A stretch of 64,000 nt of DNA from Methylomonas subterranea (lineage in GTDB: Bacteria; Pseudomonadota; Gammaproteobacteria; Methylococcales; Methylomonadaceae). Both the position numbers and the translations under genes were made by a program. Of this stretch, positions 1-8,747 are shown in pieces. The notes under the pieces were generated by a model. The model was not told where the DNA came from. It did not search any database and saw only the letters and a program-made list of their open reading frames with translations. Each line of letters starts with the position of its first letter. Within the stretch, counting starts at the first letter, position 1. The stretch is from contig NZ_JANIBJ010000014.1 of NCBI RefSeq assembly GCF_024505185.1, positions 1-64,000 of the forward strand, in the 5' to 3' direction.

Positions 1-20
1 GCCGGCATTCCCTTGCCGGC
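1..20. repeat. Short inverted repeat at the window edge
   Basis: GCCGGC is repeated as its own complement (1-6 and 15-20) around an 8-base loop, giving a strong short hairpin 34 bases beyond the stop of the TonB-dependent receptor. It could help terminate that minus-strand transcript. The window ends here, so a following T tract on that strand cannot be seen. Confidence 0.35.
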
Positions 21-53
21 GGCCCTGTCTCTGGCATCCGCCAACGCCGGACC

Positions 54-2384
54 TTACATGCTCAGACGTATGCCTACCCAGGCGGCCCGCGGCGCGCCGA
101 CACCGACGAAGCGAGCATTCTCGTTTTCGTTCAACCCAAGCCCCTGCAGTACCTCTCCGGTTTCACCGATAGCGCCGAAGTTGGCATATTCGCGATCGAA
201 CAAGTTGTTGACCCGGCCGAACAAGGCCACATGTTCGTTGAAGCGGTATTCGCTACGCAGGTTGAACACCACGAAAGCGGGAATTTTCGGCAGTAGATTG
301 GCCTCGTCGCCGCGCAGATACTGCCCGCTGTTGTAGCTCATGTCGAAACCCAAGGTCCATTGCGGCAAAATATCCACATCGGTGCTGAATTTGGCGATGT
401 GTGCCGGAATACCGGGAATCCGGTCGCCCGGACGGACCTGAGTGACGCCGTCGACCGCATCGGGATGAGCGCCGTTCGGACTGCCGAAGGGGCTTTGATA
501 GGTGGCGTCGATATAGGTGTAATTGGCCGACCAGCGCCAGCGATTGTCGAAAAACAAGCCCGACAAGCCGGCCTCGGCGCCCTGCCGTTGGGTTTTGCCG
601 ACATTCTCGAAATATCCCATGCCGTTGACGGCGCCGTTACCCTGCCACAGAATATCGTTGTTGTTGATGACGTGGAAAAAACCGGCATTCCAATGCACTC
701 GCCCCTCGAAAGGCAGTTTTTTCAGATCGCCGCGCAAACCGGCTTCCCAGGTATTGGCCACCACTTGCGCCAAGGGCGGGTCGGCCACGAAGGCATTGGG
801 CAATTTGCAAGGGTTATCCGGATCGGCGCAACTCAACTCCATGGGCGTCGGCACCCGGGATGATTCGCTGTAATTGCCGTAAAAAGTCAGCTCAGGCATA
901 AACGCATAGGTCAGGCCGGCGGCCGGGTTTATGCGGTTGAAAGTATGAAAGCCGGTCAGATTTTCATCGGGGTCGTCGCCCGGAAAATGGTCTTTTAATT
1001 CCAGATGGGTAATGTTGTAGCGACCGGAAACCGTCACATCCAGTTTGTCGGTCACCGACAGGGTGTCGGTCAGAAACACGCCGTAATTGTTGGTTTCGGT
1101 ATTCAGGCGCACCCGCGAGTCCAATAAAAATACGCCACCGGCCGCCACGCCGCGATTGGCGGTCAGGCTGCCCAATTCGGTATCGGCGCGGTAATGCGCG
1201 GTACTGTGGTCGTAACTGGCGCCGGCAATCAATTGATTGTTCATGCCGAACACTTTGTGATGAAAGGCGTTTTGCAGGGCAAAGCCGAAAGATTGCTGGG
1301 TGGTTTCGGAAGTATTGACCGTACCGCCCTCCAAGGCCGGGTTTTCGGGAATCAGGCTTCCATCCAGGGCCTGCAAAGGCTCGTCGCCGTCGCATAAATA
1401 ATCGACCCCGCCCACCTCGCAGTCCCCGAATTCGCTACCGTCGCCGTTGTAGGTACTCATCTTGTTACGCCGGTAATAGGCGGTCGCGGACAGCTGGTTG
1501 CGCTCGTTCAGCCAAGTTTCGCCGTCCAGGGACACCATGAACAAGCGGTTGCGGGTCAGATCGGGATGGGTAAAGACTTTTTCCCGGCCGTAAGCCAACA
1601 ATTCTTCCGGTACCGCGCCGTTACCGCGCAGCGCATTTTCGGTGCCGGCGAAGTGCAGATCCAGGCTGGATTCGTTGCCGCGCCAGCTCAAGGTACCGAA
1701 TCCGCGCTTGGCTTCGGTGCGCGAGTGGTCGCGCCAACCGGCCTCGGAAAAATTGCTGAAATCGGCAAAATAACCCCAGGTGCCATTGTTCCAGCCGCTA
1801 CTAAGCTCTTCGGTATGCCGGTCCCAGGAACCACCCTGCACTTCCAGCACATGTTTGGGCGCCGAGAAACCGGTCTTGGTCTTGATATTGATGGAGCCGC
1901 CCAGCGCATTCAAACCGAAGGCCGGGTTGGATGCGGGCTGTAAACTCATGCTTTCTATGGCGCCTTGCGGAATCAGATCCCAGTTGACCATGTCGCCGAA
2001 AGGTTCGTTGAAACGCACGCCGTTCACATAAGCCGCAATACCTTGCGGCACCCCCATCAAGGGCGAAGCGCTATAACCCCGGTATTGTAAGTCCGGCTGC
2101 AGTGGGTTGTTTTGAGCGTCGTTGATATTGACGCTGCCCAGATAGCGGTTCATGTAATCGGCCAACGACACGGCCTGCCCGGCCTGTAACTGTTCCGCCG
2201 ACACGGTCTGCACGTTGGCCGGAATTTTGTTGATATCGATAGCGCCGAACTGCAACGGCGATACGTCGACCACTTCCACTTGTTCCAGTGTCTCGGCTTT
2301 TTTATCGGTTACTTCGGCCGCAATCGCCGCCGCCAGCGGCTGCAATGCAAACCAGGGCAACAGGCCCAGGGCAACTTTGTTCAT
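54..2384 (-). CDS. TonB-dependent outer membrane receptor
   Basis: An outer membrane beta-barrel gate that imports a scarce ligand using TonB/ExbBD energy. The 776-residue length is normal for the family. A signal peptide covers about residues 1-23, a TonB-box-like segment (EQVEVVDV) follows at about 34-41, the plug spans about 50-170 with a GLNALGGSINIKT-type end, and the rest reads as barrel strands. A Cys-containing loop (SCADPDNPCKLPN) near residue 520 is typical of one receptor subgroup. The last residue is Met rather than the usual aromatic residue. No partner gene such as an ABC transporter or anti-sigma factor is visible, so the ligand (iron chelate, copper chelator, cobalamin or other) cannot be named. 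The upstream region carries a 20-bp palindrome that could be its operator. Confidence 0.9.
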   Translation of the reverse strand: MNKVALGLLPWFALQPLAAAIAAEVTDKKAETLEQVEVVDVSPLQFGAIDINKIPANVQTVSAEQLQAGQAVSLADYMNRYLGSVNINDAQNNPLQPDLQYRGYSASPLMGVPQGIAAYVNGVRFNEPFGDMVNWDLIPQGAIESMSLQPASNPAFGLNALGGSINIKTKTGFSAPKHVLEVQGGSWDRHTEELSSGWNNGTWGYFADFSNFSEAGWRDHSRTEAKRGFGTLSWRGNESSLDLHFAGTENALRGNGAVPEELLAYGREKVFTHPDLTRNRLFMVSLDGETWLNERNQLSATAYYRRNKMSTYNGDGSEFGDCEVGGVDYLCDGDEPLQALDGSLIPENPALEGGTVNTSETTQQSFGFALQNAFHHKVFGMNNQLIAGASYDHSTAHYRADTELGSLTANRGVAAGGVFLLDSRVRLNTETNNYGVFLTDTLSVTDKLDVTVSGRYNITHLELKDHFPGDDPDENLTGFHTFNRINPAAGLTYAFMPELTFYGNYSESSRVPTPMELSCADPDNPCKLPNAFVADPPLAQVVANTWEAGLRGDLKKLPFEGRVHWNAGFFHVINNNDILWQGNGAVNGMGYFENVGKTQRQGAEAGLSGLFFDNRWRWSANYTYIDATYQSPFGSPNGAHPDAVDGVTQVRPGDRIPGIPAHIAKFSTDVDILPQWTLGFDMSYNSGQYLRGDEANLLPKIPAFVVFNLRSEYRFNEHVALFGRVNNLFDREYANFGAIGETGEVLQGLGLNENENARFVGVGAPRAAWVGIRLSM

Positions 2385-2483
2385 GGGTTTACCTTAAAGC
2401 GTTAAAACCCGGGCATGATAAACAGGCCCCGCGCCGACGGCCACGGCCTCGCCCATAAAAGGAATTTTTCCCTTGCCGTTTTG

Positions 2484-2503
2484 TTTGGCGGCATGCCGCC
2501 AAA
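2484..2503. promoter_or_regulatory. 20-bp perfect palindrome between receptor gene and rnd
   Basis: TTTGGCGGCA is followed directly by its exact reverse complement TGCCGCCAAA. It lies in the 203-bp divergent gap, 100 bases from the receptor start and 85 from the rnd start. A dyad with no loop is more typical of a dimeric repressor site than of a terminator, but no regulator is linked to it here. Confidence 0.35.
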
Positions 2504-2587
2504 GCGGAATATTTACCGACGGATTACCCCCCGGCGGAGTAAAATAGCCGGCCAATCGATTAAAAAGCCCTTTCCCTATCTGGCCTC

Positions 2588-3742
2588 ATGACTATTCAAT
2601 ATATAGACCGCCCCGAACAACTACCCCTTTTATGCGAACAAATCCGACAAGAGCCCTGGATTGCCCTGGACACCGAATTTCTGCGCGAAAAAACCTATTA
2701 CCCTAAATTTTGTTTGCTGCAAATTGCCGCGCCCGGCTGGGTGGCCTGCGTCGACCCGCTGGCTATCGCCGATCTGTCGCCATTATTCGCGGCCATTTAC
2801 GATCCGGCCATCGTCAAGGTGCTGCATTCCTGCCGCCAGGACCTGGAAATTTTCTTTCAAATCACCGGCCGCGTTCCCGAACCGGTTTTCGATACCCAAA
2901 TCGCCGCGCCCCTGCTGGGTTTTCAGGAAAATCCCGGCTACGCCATGCTGGTCTCCAGCTTTTTGAACATCAATCTGAACAAGGCTCACACCCGTACCGA
3001 CTGGACCCAGCGCCCGCTCAGCGAGGATCAGATTCAATACGCCGCCGACGACGTCATTTATTTGTGCAAAATCTACACAATGATGTGCGAACAGCTGGAA
3101 AAACTGGGACGCCTGGATTGGCTGAAAAGCGACTTCGCCCTGTTGAACGATCAGGAACTTTATCAACTGTCGCCGGAAAACGCCTGGCTGAAAGTTCGCG
3201 GTAAAAACAAACTCACCGGTCGGCAACTGTCGATTCTGCAAAGCCTATGCGAGTGGCGCGAATATACCGCGCAATCCGAGAACAAACCGCGCAACTGGCT
3301 GTTCCCCGACGATATGCTGCTGGAACTGGCCAAACTGCAGCCGGTGAATTTGACCGATCTGGGCAAAATCAGAAACATCAATGAGCGTAGCGTCAACCGT
3401 TACGGCAAAGTGCTGTGCGAGTTGATCAACGCCGCCCGTCAACGCCCGCCCAAACCCTTGATCGAAAAAGACCGGCCGGGCAAAAAAACCCAGCAGCATG
3501 AAGCCGTGATGGACGTTTTAAGCGCCGTGGTGCGGATACGGGCCGAACAAAACTCGCTTAATCCGGTGATTCTGGCCACCCGCAAGGAACTGGAACAACT
3601 GCTGTTCGGCGACTCGGATTGTCCGCTGCTGCACGGCTGGCGTTACAACATGGCCGGACAGGAACTGCAGGGCTTGCTGCAAGGACAGTACAGTTTGAGC
3701 CTGACTCCCGATTCGGTGGCCATAGTGCCGCTCGCCCCTTGA
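2588..3742 (+). CDS. rnd: Ribonuclease D
   Basis: A 3'-to-5' exoribonuclease that trims tRNA precursors and other stable RNAs. The 384-residue protein has the DEDDy exonuclease domain at about 1-170 with all five catalytic residues: D28 and E30 in LDTEF, D85 in SCRQDLE, and Y151 and D155 in YAADD. These are the same positions as in the E. coli enzyme. An HRDC helical domain follows at about 210-290 with a shorter second repeat-like region after it. The ATG start gives the expected N-terminus (ITIQYIDRPEQ-like). It stands alone, divergent from the receptor gene and convergent with the large GGDEF-EAL gene. Confidence 0.95.
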   Translation: MTIQYIDRPEQLPLLCEQIRQEPWIALDTEFLREKTYYPKFCLLQIAAPGWVACVDPLAIADLSPLFAAIYDPAIVKVLHSCRQDLEIFFQITGRVPEPVFDTQIAAPLLGFQENPGYAMLVSSFLNINLNKAHTRTDWTQRPLSEDQIQYAADDVIYLCKIYTMMCEQLEKLGRLDWLKSDFALLNDQELYQLSPENAWLKVRGKNKLTGRQLSILQSLCEWREYTAQSENKPRNWLFPDDMLLELAKLQPVNLTDLGKIRNINERSVNRYGKVLCELINAARQRPPKPLIEKDRPGKKTQQHEAVMDVLSAVVRIRAEQNSLNPVILATRKELEQLLFGDSDCPLLHGWRYNMAGQELQGLLQGQYSLSLTPDSVAIVPLAP

Positions 3743-3825
3743 AAATAGCTTGGCGGCAGGGGCAGGGGCGCCGCATAGGCTTTACTCCCCCCTTATTCCG
3801 CCCCTGATAACTTCCCTACTTATAT

Positions 3826-3853
3826 CCCTCACCCTAACCGGGGAGGGGGGGGG
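3826..3853. repeat. C-rich/G-rich intergenic hairpin with a nine-G tract
   Basis: CCCTCACCCTAACC is followed by GGGGAGGGGGGGG, so the halves can pair. This resembles the CCCTCACCCTAACCC-type hairpins scattered between convergent genes in many proteobacteria. It sits between rnd and the convergent GGDEF-EAL gene and could act as a bidirectional terminator. The run of nine G (3845-3853) is a place where sequencing or replication slippage is likely. Confidence 0.5.
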
Positions 3854-3884
3854 ACAGTATGCGGACGTTACTTTGGCCGGAATC

Positions 3885-6800
3885 CTAAACGCTGTTTATC
3901 TTGAAGCTCTGCTCGAAATCCGCCGCCGCCATGGGCCTGGAAAACAGGTAGCCCTGTCCGAAATCGCAGCCGATTGAGGTCAACAAATCGCATTGCGCCT
4001 GAGTTTCCACGCCTTCGGCGATGACTTTCAAACCCAGTTTATGCGCCATCACTATCATGGCCTCGCACAACACGAAATCATTGGACTCGGCGCTCAGATT
4101 ACGCACGAAGGACTGGTCGATTTTCAAATAATCGATATCGAATTTCTGCAAATACGACAGCGAAGAATAGCCGGTGCCGAAATCGTCTATGGCCACTTGA
4201 ATCCCGGCATCCCGGAACACCAATAAATGCTCGGCCGTTTTATTATTGGCTTCCAGCAACAAGCCTTCGGTAATCTCCACCACCACCGACTGGCCGGGCG
4301 CATCGTGAGCCCGCAAATAAGCAATCCATTCGGCGGGATCATGGCGGGCGTCCAAAAACTGCATCGGCGACTTGTTGATGCTGACCTGAAAGTCCGGATG
4401 CAATATTTGCCGCCAACGGCTGGCCTGCGCCACGGCCACATGAAACACCCAGTCGCCGATTTCGTTGATCAGGCCTGTTTGTTCGGCCAAGGGCACGAAC
4501 TCGGACGGACTGATCAATCCGCGCAACGGGTGCCGCCAACGCAACAAGGCCTCGGCCTTATAAATACGTTGCGTGGACAGTTCCACTATGGGTTGATAAA
4601 ACAGGGTCAACTCCTGTCTGGCCAGGGCGCCGCGCAAATCGTTCAGCATTGCCGCCCGCGCGTTCAGCTCGGCCTGCATGGAGTGGGTAAAAAAACTGTA
4701 ACCGTTGCGGCCCTTGGCCTTGGCGGCGAACATGGCCTGATCGGCATTTTTCAGTAGCTGACTCACTTCCAAACCGTCGTCCGGGTACAGGGTAATGCCG
4801 ACGCTGGCGGAAACATAGACTTGTTCCGTCCGCAAGGTAAATGGCTGGCTCAATTGCTCAAGCAGTTTCTTAGCCACCTGCTCCGGACTTTCCGCATTGT
4901 CCAAGCCGCTCAAAATAACCACGAATTCGTCGCCGCCCAGACGGCCGACGGTATCCGACTCGCGCACGGACGCCACCAGACGCTTGGCGGCCTGCTGCAA
5001 CAGCAGATCACCCGCTTCATGACCCAAGGTGTCATTGACCTCCTTGAACCTATCCAGATCTATCATCAGCAAAGCCAGCTTCCGCCGCGCGCGGTGGACT
5101 TTTTTGATTTCCTCGCCCAATTGGGCGCGGGCAAAATGTCGGTTCGGAATGCCGGTCAACTGATCGAAATTGGCCTGCCACCAGATTTGTTCTTCCGAAC
5201 GCTTGCGCTGGGTTATATCGGAAAACAAGGCCACGCGCCTGTGGGGCTTGCCTTCATGATCGAAAATCGTATTGATGACCATTTCGGCAATATAGTATTC
5301 GCCGTTTTTACGGCGGTTTTTGATGACGCCTTGCCAGTTTCCGGTCGCTTCGATGCTTTGCCGCATCGCTTGGGCAAGCGAGGCATCTTGCTCTCCGGCG
5401 GCCAAAATGACCGGCTCCCTACCCAATACCTCGTCGCAGCCAAACCCGGTTATCTCGGTAAATGCGCTATTGACATTCAGCACCTTGTTGTCGACATCGA
5501 TAACCATCATGGCCTCGCTGCAATTTTCAAATACCAGCGCCGCCAACTTCAAATTCTCTTCGGCCGCCTTGCGATGATTGATGTCGCGGGCATATCCGAC
5601 CGTACCCAACACATTGCCGTCCTTATCCAGCAACGGCGCCTTGTATACTTCGAACCATGTGGCGGGTTTCAGTATTTTGCCGATTTCCTCGGTATATCTA
5701 TGCTGGCGGCTGCGCATGATTTCCAGATCCTCGGCCCGAAAACGCCGAGCCAACTTGGCCGGAAAAATCTCGAAGTCGGTTTTGCCTATCACCGCGTCCA
5801 TACTGACGGCGTAGGATTCCGTAAACACCTTGCTCACCACTTGATAGCGGCTTTCCGCGTCCTTGATCCAGAGGATAAAGGGGAAATTATCCATCAGGGC
5901 TCGCTGGTAATAATCCTTTAACTGCAACTCCCTCTGCGCGCGCCGAATTTGGGTAACGTCGGTAAATTGCCAGATACGGCCATGGTATCTACCCAGCCTA
6001 TCCTTGACCGGCGCGGAATATCGCTCCAGGATCACGCCGTCCGTGAGCTCGATTTCATCGCGGCAGCTGACATCCGGATGCGCATACAAATAAGTCACTT
6101 TCTCCAAAAACTCGGCCGGATTGCTGAGTTTGTTTTTAACGAATGCTACCTGTGCGGCGTCGTCGGGGTCGCCCGCAATCTCGGCGGGAATGCTCCACAA
6201 ATCCGCTACCCGCTGATTTTGCAGTAACTTGCAGCCATCCTTATCCACCGCCAGGATACCGTCCGGAGAGGCCTCCAATAAAGCCTCCAAAAAGGTCGTG
6301 CGCCATAACAATTGATCTTCTATGCGCTTGCGCATGCTGATGTCTTCATACGCGCCCACCACGCCGATAATCTGATCTTCGCTGTTGCGCAACGGCAGTT
6401 TGTAAGTACTCAACCACGCCGTCTCGCCGCTGGCCATGGTCAATGGCTCTTCCACATTCAATTTGCCTTGCCCGGACTGCATGACCTGCCGGTCATCCTG
6501 CTGATAAGCGGCGGCCTGCTCCCACCAAGCCAAGTCATGGTCGTTTTTACCCAACAGTTCCGCCACCGACTCCAATCCGGCATCTCGGGCAAACAGACTG
6601 TTGCCACCCATGTAACGCGACTTGGTATCCTTCCAGAACACCCGCAGCGGCAAGGTTTCCAGAATGGATTGCAATAAAATATTGGAATTCGACAATGCCC
6701 GGCTGGCTCTGGTTTGTGCGGTCATGTCCAAAAGAGTGATTAACTGCTCGCCCGCATGCACCCCTTCCAACAGGCCGGCGCCGATCAACACATGTTTGAC

Positions 6801-7985
6801 TTGGTCGTCCCGGCAGCGCACATCCACCTCAAAGGCTTGAAAGGGGCGGCCGCTTTGCCTGGCCTGTTCCGAACGTTGCCGCCAAGTCGCTTCCACCCAT
6901 GCCCGGTACTTGGGATCGGGATAGGCTTTGAGGCTCCAGTCGGACAAGGAAGGAACTTCAACCGGCGCGTATCCGAAGGTTGCGACGAACGCCGGGTTCA
7001 ACAGCGTGATGTTACCGCGGTCGTCGTTCAAAACATAAGCCACGGGAGAAGCATCGATAATGGCTTGCAAACGCTGTTCGCTGTCCGACAATTTGGCGCG
7101 GATTTCGCGCTCATTATTCAAGGTTAGGGTCAGTACCGTGCCTATCCAACAGAGCAGGGTCTGGAACAGCCAATAATTCCACATCCCGTGCAATTCAAAG
7201 TCGCGGGCGAAATAACCCAGCCCCTGGGCCGCCCCCATCAATGCCGTGACGGCGGTAAGCACCGCCACCAGTTGCACGCCGTGGCGGCCGAAACGAATTC
7301 CGCCCCAAAACATGACCGCGTACATCCAATACCCATGCGGAAGTTCGCCCAATTGCGCCTGAAAAACATCCAGAAACACCACCAGCGCCGTCAACACGCA
7401 GACCGTGATAAAACCAAGCGTTTCCGCCAAACGGGTTCTATCGAACCAGTCGCTCGGCCAACGTCGCCAGATCAAGATAAATGGGGTGGTGGAAATAATG
7501 CCGAAGACATCCGACATCCACCAATGAAATATCACGCCGGGCAGGGCTTGGGCGGGGAAAGCCCCGTCCAGCCATAACGCGGCGGGCCCCATGGCGGCGC
7601 TGACCAGTGCGCAAACCACGCCTACGCCGGTCAGCCACGCCAAATCGCGCGGACGTTTCAACCGCGGGGAAAAACTGGAATGGCGATTCAGCAGCCAGGC
7701 AGCGCTTAGCGACTCCAAGGTATTGCCCAAGGCAATCACGAAACACTGCGCATAAGCATTTTCGACCAACAGGCCGGCGGCAAAGGCACCGGCAAACACG
7801 CCGGGCCAAAGTTTCAAGCCTTTCGCCAGCAATATCGCCAGCGCCATACCGCCGGGAAACCAGACCAGGGTAACGTTGCCGGCGGCGGAAAAGTAATTCA
7901 GCACCAACTTTCCCAGCAAGGCGTAGCCGGCGGCTATCACCAACATGCCCAAAACATCCCGCCTCGTATAGTGTGGAATAAGCAT
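3885..7985 (-). CDS. MASE1-PAS-GGDEF-EAL membrane c-di-GMP protein
   Basis: A very large (1366 aa) inner-membrane signalling protein that can in principle both make and degrade c-di-GMP. A MASE1-type sensor of about eight membrane segments covers roughly 1-300. Five PAS-like units follow, starting near 310, 445, 570, 700 and 825. The GGDEF motif is intact at 1017-1021 and is preceded at the right distance by an RxxD inhibitory site (RESD). The EAL motif is intact at 1145-1147 (KAEALLRW), and the later DDFGTGYSSL motif is present. Both catalytic domains therefore look competent and the net activity cannot be predicted. The gene lies 25 bases downstream of the TMEM165-like gene on the same strand. 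The PAS ligands are unknown. Confidence 0.92.
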   Translation of the reverse strand: MLIPHYTRRDVLGMLVIAAGYALLGKLVLNYFSAAGNVTLVWFPGGMALAILLAKGLKLWPGVFAGAFAAGLLVENAYAQCFVIALGNTLESLSAAWLLNRHSSFSPRLKRPRDLAWLTGVGVVCALVSAAMGPAALWLDGAFPAQALPGVIFHWWMSDVFGIISTTPFILIWRRWPSDWFDRTRLAETLGFITVCVLTALVVFLDVFQAQLGELPHGYWMYAVMFWGGIRFGRHGVQLVAVLTAVTALMGAAQGLGYFARDFELHGMWNYWLFQTLLCWIGTVLTLTLNNEREIRAKLSDSEQRLQAIIDASPVAYVLNDDRGNITLLNPAFVATFGYAPVEVPSLSDWSLKAYPDPKYRAWVEATWRQRSEQARQSGRPFQAFEVDVRCRDDQVKHVLIGAGLLEGVHAGEQLITLLDMTAQTRASRALSNSNILLQSILETLPLRVFWKDTKSRYMGGNSLFARDAGLESVAELLGKNDHDLAWWEQAAAYQQDDRQVMQSGQGKLNVEEPLTMASGETAWLSTYKLPLRNSEDQIIGVVGAYEDISMRKRIEDQLLWRTTFLEALLEASPDGILAVDKDGCKLLQNQRVADLWSIPAEIAGDPDDAAQVAFVKNKLSNPAEFLEKVTYLYAHPDVSCRDEIELTDGVILERYSAPVKDRLGRYHGRIWQFTDVTQIRRAQRELQLKDYYQRALMDNFPFILWIKDAESRYQVVSKVFTESYAVSMDAVIGKTDFEIFPAKLARRFRAEDLEIMRSRQHRYTEEIGKILKPATWFEVYKAPLLDKDGNVLGTVGYARDINHRKAAEENLKLAALVFENCSEAMMVIDVDNKVLNVNSAFTEITGFGCDEVLGREPVILAAGEQDASLAQAMRQSIEATGNWQGVIKNRRKNGEYYIAEMVINTIFDHEGKPHRRVALFSDITQRKRSEEQIWWQANFDQLTGIPNRHFARAQLGEEIKKVHRARRKLALLMIDLDRFKEVNDTLGHEAGDLLLQQAAKRLVASVRESDTVGRLGGDEFVVILSGLDNAESPEQVAKKLLEQLSQPFTLRTEQVYVSASVGITLYPDDGLEVSQLLKNADQAMFAAKAKGRNGYSFFTHSMQAELNARAAMLNDLRGALARQELTLFYQPIVELSTQRIYKAEALLRWRHPLRGLISPSEFVPLAEQTGLINEIGDWVFHVAVAQASRWRQILHPDFQVSINKSPMQFLDARHDPAEWIAYLRAHDAPGQSVVVEITEGLLLEANNKTAEHLLVFRDAGIQVAIDDFGTGYSSLSYLQKFDIDYLKIDQSFVRNLSAESNDFVLCEAMIVMAHKLGLKVIAEGVETQAQCDLLTSIGCDFGQGYLFSRPMAAADFEQSFKINSV

Positions 7986-8010
7986 ACCGATGGCCCCGGC
8001 GCTCTGACAG

Positions 8011-8667
8011 TTAAAACAGCGACGGCCAGTCGGGCGGCCAAGCGGCGGTATAGGCTTGATAAGCGGCCGCCATCGCCAACAGGAGAAAAATCATCCCGCT
8101 GATTTTATGCAGAAAACCCAAGGGCATGCGCTGCAGCACGGTTCGGCCGGCCCAGACTCCCAGCCCCGAGGTAAAGGCAAGCGCCAGAGTGGCTCCCAAC
8201 CACACCGCCGCGGGGACGGCGGTGCTGCTCATGGCCACTACCGCCAATTGGGTTTTATCACCGAATTCAGCCATGGTAATCAACAGAAAGGTGGTAAAGA
8301 AGATGCCGTGTCCGCTTTTCTCCACCACGTCCTCCGTTTCCTCGTCCTCGGCATGATTCAACAAGGCATGCAGGCCGAACCCGGCAAACAGCAGCGCCAC
8401 GATGGCCGCCACCAGAACATCCGGCAACCAACTGGCTATGGCAACACCAAACACCACGGCCAAGCTGTTCAACAAGGCAAATGCCGCCACGGCGCCCCAG
8501 ATAACCGGCGATGCGCGGTGCCGCGATGCCAGTGTCATGCACACCAACTGGCTTTTATCGCCTATCTCGGCCGCCGCTATCAAGACAAAACTGGTCGCGG
8601 AAGTCGTGGCGAGTTGGGCAAAATTCAGATTTAGCAGTTTGCTTATTAGTTGATATGAAACGTCCAT
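8011..8667 (-). CDS. TMEM165/GDT1 family (UPF0016) divalent cation transporter
   Basis: An inner-membrane protein of 218 residues with the two hallmark E-x-G-D-K-[ST] motifs of the family (AEIGDKSQL near residue 35 and AEFGDKTQL near 140), each in one of two repeated three-helix units. Characterised members move Mn2+ and/or Ca2+, and bacterial ones protect against manganese excess. The ATG at 8667 is preferred to the TTG two codons upstream. It follows the ZIP gene on the same strand after 80 bases, suggesting joint control of metal balance. No yybP-ykoY manganese riboswitch is recognisable in the short leader. Confidence 0.88.
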   Translation of the reverse strand: MDVSYQLISKLLNLNFAQLATTSATSFVLIAAAEIGDKSQLVCMTLASRHRASPVIWGAVAAFALLNSLAVVFGVAIASWLPDVLVAAIVALLFAGFGLHALLNHAEDEETEDVVEKSGHGIFFTTFLLITMAEFGDKTQLAVVAMSSTAVPAAVWLGATLALAFTSGLGVWAGRTVLQRMPLGFLHKISGMIFLLLAMAAAYQAYTAAWPPDWPSLF

Positions 8668-8717
8668 GGGCAATACGAGGCAGCAGGAAACCTTAAAGTA
8701 GTCGCGATTGGCGTTTT

Positions 8718-8746
8718 GTCCGCACCTTCTTGCATATTATGCGGAC
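8718..8746 (-). other. Hairpin between ZIP and TMEM165-like genes
   Basis: GTCCGCA (8718-8724) pairs perfectly with TGCGGAC (8740-8746) across a 15-base loop, directly after the ZIP stop codon. On the minus strand it is followed by AAAA rather than T residues, so it does not look like an intrinsic terminator. It could be a processing or regulatory structure that sets the ratio of the two transporters. Confidence 0.3.
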
Positions 8747-8747
8747 C

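Noticed and set aside
4821-5921. 366-codon plus-strand frame inside the MASE1-GGDEF-EAL gene
   Set aside because: Antisense to the PAS-GGDEF part; the sense protein explains this stretch fully.
8668-8747. yybP-ykoY manganese riboswitch before the TMEM165-like gene
   Set aside because: The leader is short and lacks the conserved loop sequences; only a simple 7-bp hairpin is present.
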